Origin: a virus
Length of the DNA: 64,000 nt
Strand: one strand, 5' to 3'
IMG/VR virus record: IMGVR_UViG_3300020185_004577
Span: 19,145 to 83,144 of that record
Shown here one piece after another: positions 8,280 through 15,409 of this stretch. The notes below the pieces were generated by a model. It saw only the letters and a program-made list of their open reading frames with translations. It made no database searches and was not told the origin of the DNA. Each line of letters opens with the position of its first letter. Position 1 is the stretch's first letter. Both the position numbers and the translations under genes were made by a program.

Positions 8280-8308
8280 CAAATATAAGAATTATTTTAA
8301 AGAACAAA
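8280..8308 (-). promoter_or_regulatory. Bacteroidota-type promoter before the first sigma factor
   Basis: On the minus strand TTTG (8308-8305) precedes TATATTTG (8287-8280) with 17 bases between. The start site would lie about 45 bases before the ATG at 8226. It sits directly after the terminator of the second sigma gene, which supports independent transcription. Confidence 0.5.
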
Positions 8309-8312
8309 AAAA

Positions 8313-8336
8313 AATACCACACAAAAGCGTGGTATT
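8313..8336 (-). terminator. Rho-independent terminator of the second sigma factor gene
   Basis: AATACCAC (8313-8320) pairs with GTGGTATT (8329-8336) around an 8-base loop; on the minus strand the hairpin is followed by a run of T. It lies 22 bases beyond the stop at 8359. Confidence 0.8.
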
Positions 8337-8358
8337 AATACTTTAAAAAGACTTTATT

Positions 8359-9222
8359 TTATAGATATTTTATGAGCAAATCTTTTGTTGAAGTGTTTTC
8401 TAACAACTTTTTCTCAGCCTTTCTTGCAATTTGCCTAATCCTCTCATTGCTATACCCTAGTTTTCTAGCAATTTCCTCTTTAGAATGCGCTTGACAATCT
8501 ATGCCATAAGTGTACCTAATGACTAAAGTTTCATTGTTCGTAAGTATTTCAAATGCTCTGTACATATCTTGTTTTAAAGAATCGTCTAACAATGAAGAGT
8601 CTGGCTTGCCCAAGCTATCATCTTCTATTAAATTCACTAAAGTTGAAGAGTTTTCATCAGAACCTACTTTTGCATCTAAAGATGAATGAAAAGAACTAGC
8701 TTGCTGTAGAAGCTTACCAGATTCAGCGTCTATATCCATATATTCACAAACTTCGAATTCTGTTGGCTCTCTTTCTAAAACTTGCTGCAAGTGCTGTACG
8801 GCTCTTATATATTTCCCAGCTTCTAAATTTTTATTAGAAGGAACTTTTATCATTCTCTTCTTTTCAGATATGGCTTGTATTATAGTTTGTCTAATCCACC
8901 AAACCGCAAAAGATATAAATTTAAAACCTCTAGTTCCATCGAATCTTTCGGCAGCCTTTATGAGTCCCAAATTACCTTCATTTATCAAATCGGCTAATGG
9001 CAATCCTGTATTTTGGTATTTTTTAGCAACACTAATTACGAATTTTAAATTTGATTGAACCAATTCTTTTAAAGCCTCTTCGTCACCTTCTTGAATCAAT
9101 TTAGAAAGCTCAAATTCTCTTTCCGGGGTTATGGAATCAAATTTATTTACATCCGTAAAGTATTGTTCTATTGATTTTTCAGTTCTGTTTGTAAGGCTTT
9201 GTTGAATTTTTAATTGTCTCAT
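8359..9222 (-). CDS. RpoD-like sigma-70 factor (second, divergent copy)
   Basis: This 287-residue paralogue of the adjacent sigma factor shares the MRQLKI start and a well-kept region 2 (LKFVISVAKKYQ, DLINEGNLGLIKAAERFD, GFKFISFAVWWIRQ). Region 3 and especially region 4 differ: the helix-turn-helix reads SKEEIARKLGYSNERIRQIA, and the segment before it has lost the usual ERE pattern, so -35 recognition probably differs. It has its own terminator. Upstream, TTG-N18-TACGTTTA (9279-9251) is a degenerate host-type promoter. A plausible division of labour is that this copy reads the TATTTATA box found before structural genes; that is inference and could equally apply to the other copy. Confidence 0.92.
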   Translation of the reverse strand: MRQLKIQQSLTNRTEKSIEQYFTDVNKFDSITPEREFELSKLIQEGDEEALKELVQSNLKFVISVAKKYQNTGLPLADLINEGNLGLIKAAERFDGTRGFKFISFAVWWIRQTIIQAISEKKRMIKVPSNKNLEAGKYIRAVQHLQQVLEREPTEFEVCEYMDIDAESGKLLQQASSFHSSLDAKVGSDENSSTLVNLIEDDSLGKPDSSLLDDSLKQDMYRAFEILTNNETLVIRYTYGIDCQAHSKEEIARKLGYSNERIRQIARKAEKKLLENTSTKDLLIKYL

Positions 9223-9279
9223 TTTCGTTTTTTTTTAAAGATTTATAACTTAAACGTAAAATGATAAAAAAAATTACAA

Positions 9280-10071
9280 TTATTTTGTTTTTTTTATTTT
9301 ATTTATTCTATCTCTTATTTTTGCACAAAGCTCTAGATTATCTTTTTCTATAGCCCCTTCCATTACTTGTTGTAAAAATTTGAGGTCGTATATGTCGTCA
9401 ATTTTGTTCTCTATTACACTTTCCAAGTTCATATAATTACCCTCTTCTCCATAAATGTCTTCAAACTTTAGGCTGGAATACATTTGTTGAATAGGCATTT
9501 CCATAAAAGACAAGCTGCTTACTATACTGTCTATAATTTTATCCCTATCTTCATTTGGTATATTTAATATATTAGAAAAATTGAACATATTACTATTGTC
9601 AAAGTTTAGTTCCTTATTTTCATAATCAGAACACATTTTTTTGAAATTAATAGGAAGGTCGTCAAAATCAAACTTACAAGACACGCTATTAAGAGTGTTG
9701 TATATACTTATGTTTTTTTTAACACTCTTTGATGTTGCAACAATATAACACCCTGTAATATCATATAATAATCCTAAATTTTTAAAAAATGAAGGTTGAG
9801 AATTCTTTTTTCTAATGTGACTCATGAAAGATTCACTATTTTCTTTAGTTCCAAACAATAAATTCATACTATTGGACTCATAATCTATACCCAACTTTTT
9901 GGACACATCTTTACAGTCTATAACAAGAAAATATTTTAAATTTTTAATACCTAACTTTGCTAAATTACCATCTGGGTTCTTTTTTATAAGCTTTTCTATC
10001 TTTTGCTTTATCATAGAAAATCTATTTAATACTTTAGCCTTTTCATAAGCTATTGGCTCAACTAATCTCAT
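9280..10071 (-). CDS. Hypothetical protein with a C-terminal UVR-like motif
   Basis: This 263-residue protein is unrecognised over most of its length. The last 35 residues match the UVR (UvrB/UvrC-type) coiled-coil pattern: LKFLQQVMEGAIEKDNLEL then CAKIRDRINK. That motif mediates protein contacts in UvrB, UvrC and clamp-adaptor proteins such as McsA. A second protein in the window (13583-15304) ends with the same kind of motif. A TATTTATA box lies 12 bases before the ATG, suggesting late or autonomous expression. Confidence 0.75.
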   Translation of the reverse strand: MRLVEPIAYEKAKVLNRFSMIKQKIEKLIKKNPDGNLAKLGIKNLKYFLVIDCKDVSKKLGIDYESNSMNLLFGTKENSESFMSHIRKKNSQPSFFKNLGLLYDITGCYIVATSKSVKKNISIYNTLNSVSCKFDFDDLPINFKKMCSDYENKELNFDNSNMFNFSNILNIPNEDRDKIIDSIVSSLSFMEMPIQQMYSSLKFEDIYGEEGNYMNLESVIENKIDDIYDLKFLQQVMEGAIEKDNLELCAKIRDRINKIKKTK

Positions 10072-10083
10072 AAATTATTTGCT

Positions 10084-10091
10084 TATAAATA
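10084..10091 (-). promoter_or_regulatory. TATTTATA box before 9280-10071
   Basis: The coding strand reads TATTTATA 12 bases before the ATG at 10071. It is one of at least eleven such boxes found near gene starts in this window. Confidence 0.4.
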
Positions 10092-10109
10092 ATATAATGT
10101 TTTTAAAAA

Positions 10110-10493
10110 TTAACTATTCCAATCCAAGTTAGAAAAAAACTCTTTTAGCTGCATAAATGATTCTTTATTTATGTTTACAGACTTTTCTATTATTTGCTTA
10201 CTTTTTTCGTCAATTTCAGCAAAATTCATAGTAAGCCTTCTATTTTCCTTGCCTTTTTCACGAGATATTATTAAATCAACCTCCAATACACTCATGGGCT
10301 GCCCAGAATCATCTGTGCTAGCAACTATTTCAATATATGTTTTTTCATTCGGAGATGAATTTTTATTGTAAACAACTTCTTCATTTACTTCATTTACAAT
10401 GTTGCTTGAGGTCTCTAAAGATTCTCCATAAGATGAGCCAGAAACTCGCTCTGTAGTCAATACGCTACCACTTTCTTCAACTATATCATTCAT
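10110..10493 (-). CDS. Hypothetical acidic protein
   Basis: This 127-residue protein has a serine- and glutamate-rich N-terminal 45 residues, probably disordered, followed by a region of beta and helical character (YIEIVASTDDSGQP, then ISREKGKENRRLTMNFAEID). I recognise no family. It lies between the UVR-motif protein and a terminator, and is probably cotranscribed with the UVR-motif gene downstream. Confidence 0.7.
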   Translation of the reverse strand: MNDIVEESGSVLTTERVSGSSYGESLETSSNIVNEVNEEVVYNKNSSPNEKTYIEIVASTDDSGQPMSVLEVDLIISREKGKENRRLTMNFAEIDEKSKQIIEKSVNINKESFMQLKEFFSNLDWNS

Positions 10494-10552
10494 AATATTA
10501 ATATTTCAATCAATATAATTTATAAAAGACAAAAGTCAATATTACTACAACA

Positions 10553-10584
10553 AAAAAGCTCTTCAATTAGTTAAAGAGCTTTTT
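10553..10584 (-). terminator. Rho-independent terminator after 10620-11147
   Basis: AAAAAGCTCTT (10553-10563) pairs perfectly with AAGAGCTTTTT (10574-10584) around a 10-base loop. It has A and T flanks on both sides and could work in both directions; for the minus strand it follows the stop at 10620. Confidence 0.8.
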
Positions 10585-10619
10585 AAAATATTGTATTTAA
10601 GTATTAAATAGTAAAATTT

Positions 10620-11147
10620 CTACTTTTTCTCAACCCAAACAACTTTACCTTCAGACATTACTGGGTTGTGTACTGCACCCTTGAAAGGCTTACCTCCTGT
10701 AAGTTCTGAATATTTAGCTTGCAATTGAGATTCATCACTTTGCATCTTTTTCTTTAATCCTTGAATTTGACTTGCAATATTAGCGATTTCTTTTTGTGCT
10801 TTTTCATATTTTGCTTTATCAGAAGCGTCTGTATATGCTTTTTTAACATCTCCTGCAGCTTTGTTTACTGCATCTTTCGCTTGGCCTGCAGCATCTTTTG
10901 CAGCATCAGCAACTTTTCCAGCGGTCTCTTTAGCTTTTCCACCTATCATTTTACCAACACCCTTAAGTCCAGCACCAATACTTCCAAACAACTCTTGAAG
11001 CTCTTCTTCAGAAATATCTTCTCCTTCATTTATTCTAGATATGGCTTCTGTTAGTTTTGCCTTTTTTTCTTTAAGAGATTGAGCCTTAATGTACTTTGAA
11101 GCCTCTTCACTTATAATAGCCTTCAATTCTTTTCTTGTTATTTTCAT
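10620..11147 (-). CDS. Small alanine/lysine-rich helical protein, possible virion protein
   Basis: The frame is open from a TTG at 11228, but ATG 11147 is the likely start: a terminator (11192-11214) lies inside the longer version and a TATTTATA box lies 28 bases before this ATG. The 175-residue product begins MKITRKELKAIISEEASKY, then LTEAISRI, then a long alanine/lysine helix with 11-residue periodic patterns (AGKVADAAKDAAGQAKDAV) like LEA or apolipoprotein-type proteins, and ends with a short folded-looking tail. The leader resembles those of several other genes here and contains [LI]xE sites of the kind cut by T4-type prohead protease. A capsid-internal protein is a reasonable guess. Confidence 0.75.
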   Translation of the reverse strand: MKITRKELKAIISEEASKYIKAQSLKEKKAKLTEAISRINEGEDISEEELQELFGSIGAGLKGVGKMIGGKAKETAGKVADAAKDAAGQAKDAVNKAAGDVKKAYTDASDKAKYEKAQKEIANIASQIQGLKKKMQSDESQLQAKYSELTGGKPFKGAVHNPVMSEGKVVWVEKK

Positions 11148-11175
11148 TATTTTGTGTTTATCTATATAAAATAAA

Positions 11176-11183
11176 TATAAATA
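11176..11183 (-). promoter_or_regulatory. TATTTATA box before 10620-11147
   Basis: The coding strand reads TATTTATA 28 bases before ATG 11147, between the upstream terminator and the gene. Confidence 0.4.
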
Positions 11184-11191
11184 AAAAAATA

Positions 11192-11214
11192 AAAAGGGGC
11201 AAAAAACCCCTTTT
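11192..11214 (-). terminator. Rho-independent terminator of the small heat-shock gene
   Basis: AAAAGGGG (11192-11199) pairs with CCCCTTTT (11207-11214); the minus strand continues into a T-rich stretch. It lies 26 bases after the Hsp20 stop. Confidence 0.8.
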
Positions 11215-11240
11215 AACACACAAATCAATTGAACAATTAA

Positions 11241-11675
11241 TTACTTAATCTCAACAGTTCTTTTTTTGTTTTTAGCAGAATTACTCTTAGGTACATTAAT
11301 GTACAAAATACCATTATCATACTTAGATGTTATCTTGTCTAAATTTGAATCCTTGGGAAGTTTAAACATTTTATCAAAAGAACTTTTTCCAAACTCTCTT
11401 AAAGAATAATTTTTTGAATCTTCACTTTCTTCATCGGTAATTTCGTATTTAACTTTTAAAATAAAGTCTTCTAATGATATATTAATTAATTTTTTGTCTA
11501 TACCAGGTATACACATTTGAATCTCTTGGAAAGATTCTTGATTCAACACATTTGACTTTACGTTATTATTTGTGAATTTAACATCTCTAAACAACTCTTC
11601 AAAAGGTGTGAAACTTTTTAGCTGAGAGTCTATGACAGACTCAATTGGCGACAGCCTTCTTTTAATTGTAAACAT
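11241..11675 (-). CDS. Small heat-shock protein, Hsp20/alpha-crystallin family
   Basis: This 144-residue protein contains an alpha-crystallin domain from about residue 45 to the end: IQMCIPGIDKKLINISLE starts the domain, FDKMFKLPKDSNLDKI and YDNGILYINVPK are the diagnostic strands, and the tail ends KRTVEIK, containing the I/V-x-I motif used in oligomer assembly. Hsp20 holds unfolding proteins in ATP-independent fashion. Hsp20 genes are known in cyanophages and some other T4-like phages, where they may protect folding of virion proteins. Its gene is monocistronic, bounded by terminators on both sides. No clear promoter was found. Confidence 0.9.
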   Translation of the reverse strand: MFTIKRRLSPIESVIDSQLKSFTPFEELFRDVKFTNNNVKSNVLNQESFQEIQMCIPGIDKKLINISLEDFILKVKYEITDEESEDSKNYSLREFGKSSFDKMFKLPKDSNLDKITSKYDNGILYINVPKSNSAKNKKRTVEIK

Positions 11676-11727
11676 ATTTTTTATTTTTTAATTTACAATT
11701 AACACTTCAAAGTTTATACCAACAAAA

Positions 11728-11760
11728 AAAACGTCAATTTTATAGACAAATTGACGTTTT
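11728..11760 (-). terminator. Strong bidirectional terminator
   Basis: AACGTCAATTT (11730-11740) pairs with AAATTGACGTT (11748-11758) around a 7-base loop, flanked by A-run and T-run. For the minus strand it follows the stop at 11793. Confidence 0.85.
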
Positions 11761-11792
11761 TTTTAAAAATATATGACAAAAAATCCGATTTT

Positions 11793-12059
11793 TTATCTCT
11801 TTTGATATTTTTTAATATTTTCTGGCCATACTATTATTTTGTTATCAGCAGACACATATCTATAGTCTAATATATTTAAAAAATAACGCTCTCCTTCATT
11901 ATTAGCTACCATAAACCTACAATCACCTTTGAACCCAGTCATTAACTTAGTTGTTGCTTCACAAAATGCTTCTTGAGTTGTGTACTCTAAGTCTATCGTT
12001 CTTACGTTATTGTTTTTTTTGTTTTTCGTTTTATTGGTAAAGTGTCCTAAAAATTCCAT
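11793..12059 (-). CDS. Small hypothetical protein with its own promoter and terminator
   Basis: This 88-residue protein has a basic, asparagine-rich N-terminus and then a compact alpha/beta-like region containing YTTQEAFCEATTKLM, GDCRFMVANNEGERY and a tryptophan near the end. No family is recognised. It is a single-gene unit: a host-type promoter (12099-12129) lies upstream and a strong terminator follows. That arrangement is typical of early host-takeover genes, which is inference only. Confidence 0.7.
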   Translation of the reverse strand: MEFLGHFTNKTKNKKNNNVRTIDLEYTTQEAFCEATTKLMTGFKGDCRFMVANNEGERYFLNILDYRYVSADNKIIVWPENIKKYQKR

Positions 12060-12098
12060 ATTAAGTTTTGTTTTTTTCTTTCTTTTAATTTATACAAC

Positions 12099-12129
12099 CA
12101 AAAATATGTAATTACATTAACGAAAGCAA
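12099..12129 (-). promoter_or_regulatory. Bacteroidota-type promoter before 11793-12059
   Basis: On the minus strand TTG (12129-12127) precedes TATTTTTG (12106-12099) with 20 bases between; the start site would be about 33 bases before the ATG. Confidence 0.4.
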
Positions 12130-12158
12130 GTTTTATTGAAAAAATAATTTATTTTTTT

Positions 12159-12623
12159 TCAATCAAATATTTTGTAGTAAAACTTAGGTAATAATATTTC
12201 TGAATCTGAATAATTTAATTTGTATTCGTACTTAATGAGTGCAACATCGAAGTCCATACGTTTAACTATAGCTCCAGTAGGGTCTAATAAATCAATTTTA
12301 CAAATATGAACATCTTTATATTCATCAATCCAATCATTTGATGTGATTGCTAACATTGATTCTATGGAGATAATATTACCTTGTTCAGGAGTATAATAAA
12401 AATGTAAAGATTTAATTCTGTCTGGGCTGATTGTTTTATCAGAATATTCATTTTGTAAAAAAACAACAAATCTATTTGCTTTATATGGTTCAAAAGAATT
12501 AAAAAGAGTTCCTTGAGTTAAACGATAAGATTCTGGGTTGTTTATATTATAGTATGCATAACCCGTATAAGGAGAAGATTCTTTTCTTTCAAGAATTAAC
12601 TTTCTTTTTCTCCTTTTATACAT
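12159..12623 (-). CDS. Hypothetical protein, possibly tail-tube-like
   Basis: This 154-residue protein has a strongly basic start (MYKRRKRKLILERKE). From about residue 50 it shows a pattern seen in phage tail-tube folds of the gp19 type: a strand NRFVVFLQ, an acidic middle, then IDLLDPTGAIVKRMDFD and a closing region rich in beta residues ending KFYYKIFD. Size (T4 gp19 is 163 residues) also fits, but the resemblance is of pattern rather than clear identity. It is preceded by the coiled-coil gene 12626-13270 with 2 bases between. Confidence 0.65.
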   Translation of the reverse strand: MYKRRKRKLILERKESSPYTGYAYYNINNPESYRLTQGTLFNSFEPYKANRFVVFLQNEYSDKTISPDRIKSLHFYYTPEQGNIISIESMLAITSNDWIDEYKDVHICKIDLLDPTGAIVKRMDFDVALIKYEYKLNYSDSEILLPKFYYKIFD

Positions 12624-12625
12624 AA

Positions 12626-13270
12626 TTAAATTCTATTCTTATATTTTAATATTTTTTGCATTTTTACAGGAGTAAGAACAAGTCCATTTTTTAGTGTTAA
12701 AGAAAATTGCTTAGCAATAGCCCTTTCTATCAAATCAAAGCTTAATCTAGTATCTCCAACCAAAAACCCTCTGTCAGTAAATTTGACAATAAATGGGAAG
12801 TTTGTTTTAGTGTCAAACCTAACTATCAAATCTTTTTTTGGTACTTTTGGCATTTCCTTAGCTGGATTAGCAACTTTTTTGCTTACAACATTGAGCTCTT
12901 TTTCTTGTTCTGTCAAAGATTCGGCTGCAGATTTCTCTGCTGTTATTTTTTGATTTTCTAAATCTGTAACTCTTTGTTTGGCAGAAGATTCTAATTCTCT
13001 AGTTAAATCCAATTGGTCTTGAGTTATCTTTACCTGCGCATCAGCCATTTTTTTATAATCGGCCCCACTAGCAGAAGTTTGAACTTGTTTGTCCATTTTT
13101 AATTTTTCTGTTAGATTTTTTATGCTTTCCGTAGTTTTTTCTAAAGTATCTTTAGCCAATTCTATTGCATCTTCTAAAGTTGCAACATTGTCAACTTTTG
13201 CATCATCTTCAGACAAATACAAAGAAGCTTCTTTTAATATAAATGAATCTATATCTCTTTTGGTAAACAT
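12626..13270 (-). CDS. Hypothetical coiled-coil protein with [LI]xE leader
   Basis: This 214-residue protein starts MFTKRDIDSFILKEASLYL, a leader resembling those of other proteins here and containing LKE followed by Ala. Residues about 30-135 are charged and heptad-like, predicted coiled coil, and the last 70 residues look folded (strands around LIVRFDTKTNFPFIVKF). I recognise no family. A TATTTATA box lies 16 bases before its ATG. It is probably cotranscribed with the tube-like gene and may be a structural or assembly protein. Confidence 0.72.
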   Translation of the reverse strand: MFTKRDIDSFILKEASLYLSEDDAKVDNVATLEDAIELAKDTLEKTTESIKNLTEKLKMDKQVQTSASGADYKKMADAQVKITQDQLDLTRELESSAKQRVTDLENQKITAEKSAAESLTEQEKELNVVSKKVANPAKEMPKVPKKDLIVRFDTKTNFPFIVKFTDRGFLVGDTRLSFDLIERAIAKQFSLTLKNGLVLTPVKMQKILKYKNRI

Positions 13271-13286
13271 GTTGTTTTGTTTTTAA

Positions 13287-13294
13287 TATAAATA
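13287..13294 (-). promoter_or_regulatory. TATTTATA box before 12626-13270
   Basis: The coding strand reads TATTTATA, preceded by AAAC, 16 bases before the ATG at 13270. Confidence 0.4.
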
Positions 13295-13310
13295 GTTTAT
13301 AAAAGTAAAA

Positions 13311-13332
13311 AAGAGCACTTAAAAGTACTCTC
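13311..13332 (-). terminator. Rho-independent terminator after 13347-13532
   Basis: On the minus strand AGAGTACTT pairs with AAGTGCTCT (13331-13312) through eight Watson-Crick pairs and one G-U pair, with a small loop formed by opening the inner pairs, followed by six T. It lies 15 bases after the stop at 13347. Confidence 0.6.
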
Positions 13333-13346
13333 TTTCATTTATTATA

Positions 13347-13532
13347 CTATTGTGCACCCATTAAATTATCATAATGTTCTTGCCAAATCTTTTCTTCTTT
13401 TCTCTTCAAATCTTCTAAGGCCTTTCTTTTTTGTTCCAAATGCTTTTGAGCCACTTTTTTTCTAGCCGCTTTTTTTTTGCCTTTTTTTACAGATAGTCTA
13501 TTTTTTGTTGCTTTATTTTTAACTTTTTTCAT
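13347..13532 (-). CDS. Small lysine/arginine-rich protein
   Basis: This 61-residue protein has a first half almost entirely basic (KKVKNKATKNRLSVKKGKKK), followed by an amphipathic helix and a short acidic/aromatic tail. The composition suggests nucleic-acid binding, for example a DNA-condensing internal protein or a ribosome-targeting factor; no family is recognised. It is followed by a terminator and lies 50 bases after the stop of the 573-residue gene. Confidence 0.65.
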   Translation of the reverse strand: MKKVKNKATKNRLSVKKGKKKAARKKVAQKHLEQKRKALEDLKRKEEKIWQEHYDNLMGAQ

Positions 13533-13582
13533 ATTGCTAAATTTTTTAATAAAATTAAATAATTTTTATACAAAGTCAACAA

Positions 13583-15304
13583 TTAAGACATTCTATTATT
13601 GATTTCATCTCTAACTTTAGCAGCTTTTTCATAATCTTCTACTTCCAAAGAAGAGGCTAAAGCATCATTAAGTTCATCAATATTCATATCTGATATGTTT
13701 TTATCAATTTGTGTCTCTTGAACTTCTGGGCTTTCTTCTACTTCAATTCTATCATCACCATCTTCGATAGCCCTTAATATATCATCTGTATTATCAGAAC
13801 CTGCATCAACTATATCTTCTGGGCTAGGTGTTTGACCATTATTTTCTTCTTGATATTCTTCAATATCTTCTTCTATCTCGTCTAACAACTCCTCAAGAGC
13901 AGAAATTCCTGCCTGGCCATCATGTAGTACTTTATCCATTAAATCCAAAAATTCGTCTGGCTCTAGCATGCCAAGCTCATATAACAAGGTGGAAACTATA
14001 GTGTAATCATTTTCTCTATCTTGAACTATATAATCGATTGCATCATGTAAGTATTTCCAAATTCTAGGGCCTAATAATTTCATCCAGTGCTCTTCTTGGT
14101 ATGAATCTGCCCTACCCAATACTGCTTTTTGCATTTTTGGGGTCATATTTTCTAAACTGTATGCAAATAAGTATTCCACCACAGATTTTGCTACTTCATG
14201 AAGTAATATGGGAAACAGATGAGCAGAGGCCTTAGCTCCAGTTACTGGTCTAGTTTGCACCTCATCTTCGCCCTCTTCACCATCTTCGTCTTGAGAGTCT
14301 TCTTCATCTCCAAATTTTAATTCTGATTTACCCATATTAGTTCTCATGCCAGTGGCTTTTGGGTCAAAACTCCAAGTCATCAACTCAACAGTTGGCATAA
14401 TTTCCATATACAAAGCAAATAACTCGGGGTCAATCGCTTCCACTTCAGCTCTTAAGTCAGATATAGTTTTGTGACTTCTATATCCTGCACCCATCGCTAA
14501 TGCGTTTTGCATAAATCTTTTGTCTAAATTCTTTTTTAATTGCTCTTGTTCTTCTGGTGTAAAATCATCTTCTATAGTTTGTTCTAACTGTTGTTGCAAA
14601 TCTTGACCAGAATCATCTTCCATATCCATGTCTGGTCCATTTTCTAAAGGCTTTAAATCGGCTTCTATTTTTTGCATGATTCTATCTTCTACACCAAAAG
14701 TACGCTTCACTACATCTAAAGCAAGTCTTTCAAGCGCTTCTTTATGTCTAGCCTCTAACATGCTAGCCATCATTGTTTTTTGCATAGCATTCATAGGAGC
14801 TATAAGCCCTGCTTCTTGTGCATTTCTTAACACCTCATTAAACTCTTCTGTTCCTAATTTTGATAAAGTCTTGAAATCTGGTTCTCCTTTTTGGAATATT
14901 TCTATATGTTTAAAAGGAGTATCTTCTGCACCCTCCTCTCCAGATAAGCCAGATTTAATTCTTGGGTGTATAAACCTTTCTCCTGAAGCCTCATCTTCTG
15001 GTCTCAATGGAGCTTCATTTATCATCCTTCTATACTTATTATACTCCTCTATTTTTTTATATTTTCTTTCTAATGTATAAACGCTTTCCATCTGAACACT
15101 TTCTGCTTTAGGCTTAGGTTTTTCCGATGGATTTGGGTCTCTATCTGGTATGCCTCTTCTTTTTTTCTTTTTCCCAGTGTCTGTATCTGTATCTGTATCT
15201 GTATCAGTATCGGGATTGGCTATTTCATTTTCTTCCATCTTTTTTTCCATAAGACGCTTAGCAATAGCTTCTTTTAAAAGTTTTTTTAAATCTTTCTTAT
15301 TCAT
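13583..15304 (-). CDS. Large acidic protein with [LI]xE leader and C-terminal UVR-like motif
   Basis: The 573-residue protein begins [20 protein letters not shown], a basic amphipathic leader with LKE then Ala, followed by an Asp-Thr repeat of six units and a KKKKRRG patch. Residues about 80-230 are helical; an acidic segment (about 320-350) precedes a well-conserved-looking helical domain (about 355-470) containing [19 protein letters not shown]. The last 33 residues match the UVR motif ([19 protein letters not shown]). The highly acidic composition would suit a scaffold or an adaptor, but I recognise no family. A TATTTATA box lies 30 bases before the ATG, and it is transcribed ahead of the small basic protein. 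Confidence 0.78.
   Translation of the reverse strand: MNKKDLKKLLKEAIAKRLMEKKMEENEIANPDTDTDTDTDTDTGKKKKRRGIPDRDPNPSEKPKPKAESVQMESVYTLERKYKKIEEYNKYRRMINEAPLRPEDEASGERFIHPRIKSGLSGEEGAEDTPFKHIEIFQKGEPDFKTLSKLGTEEFNEVLRNAQEAGLIAPMNAMQKTMMASMLEARHKEALERLALDVVKRTFGVEDRIMQKIEADLKPLENGPDMDMEDDSGQDLQQQLEQTIEDDFTPEEQEQLKKNLDKRFMQNALAMGAGYRSHKTISDLRAEVEAIDPELFALYMEIMPTVELMTWSFDPKATGMRTNMGKSELKFGDEEDSQDEDGEEGEDEVQTRPVTGAKASAHLFPILLHEVAKSVVEYLFAYSLENMTPKMQKAVLGRADSYQEEHWMKLLGPRIWKYLHDAIDYIVQDRENDYTIVSTLLYELGMLEPDEFLDLMDKVLHDGQAGISALEELLDEIEEDIEEYQEENNGQTPSPEDIVDAGSDNTDDILRAIEDGDDRIEVEESPEVQETQIDKNISDMNIDELNDALASSLEVEDYEKAAKVRDEINNRMS
15180..15215. repeat. TCTGTA hexanucleotide repeat encoding Asp-Thr
   Basis: Four perfect TCTGTA units followed by two degenerate ones lie inside the 573-residue gene and encode the (DT)6 stretch near residues 31-43. 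Because units are six bases, length changes stay in frame. Confidence 0.75.
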
Positions 15305-15334
15305 TTTTATTTATTTAATATAAAATATTACTAC

Positions 15335-15342
15335 TATAAATA
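15335..15342 (-). promoter_or_regulatory. TATTTATA box before 13583-15304
   Basis: The coding strand reads TATTTATA 30 bases before the ATG at 15304, directly downstream of the nrdA terminator. Confidence 0.4.
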
Positions 15343-15356
15343 TGATTCAAAAAAGA

Positions 15357-15385
15357 AAAAGCCCTCTGTTTAAAAGAAGGCTTTT
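15357..15385 (-). terminator. Rho-independent terminator of nrdA
   Basis: AAAAGCCCTCT (15357-15367) pairs with AGAAGGCTTTT (15375-15385), one pair being G-U on the minus strand; T-rich sequence follows on that strand. It lies 24 bases after the nrdA stop. Confidence 0.8.
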
Positions 15386-15409
15386 ACTTTATTATTTAAC
15401 TTTTATACA

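Noticed and set aside
11226-11228. TTG as start of the 10620 gene, giving a hydrophobic N-terminus like a signal peptide
   Set aside because: A terminator hairpin lies within the extra segment, and ATG 11147 begins a leader similar to other proteins here and has a TATTTATA box upstream.
12140-12166. TTGAAAAAA...TTTTTTTTCAA palindrome as a terminator of 12159-12623
   Set aside because: Nearly all pairs are A-T and part of it lies at the stop codon; it could form by chance in such AT-rich DNA.
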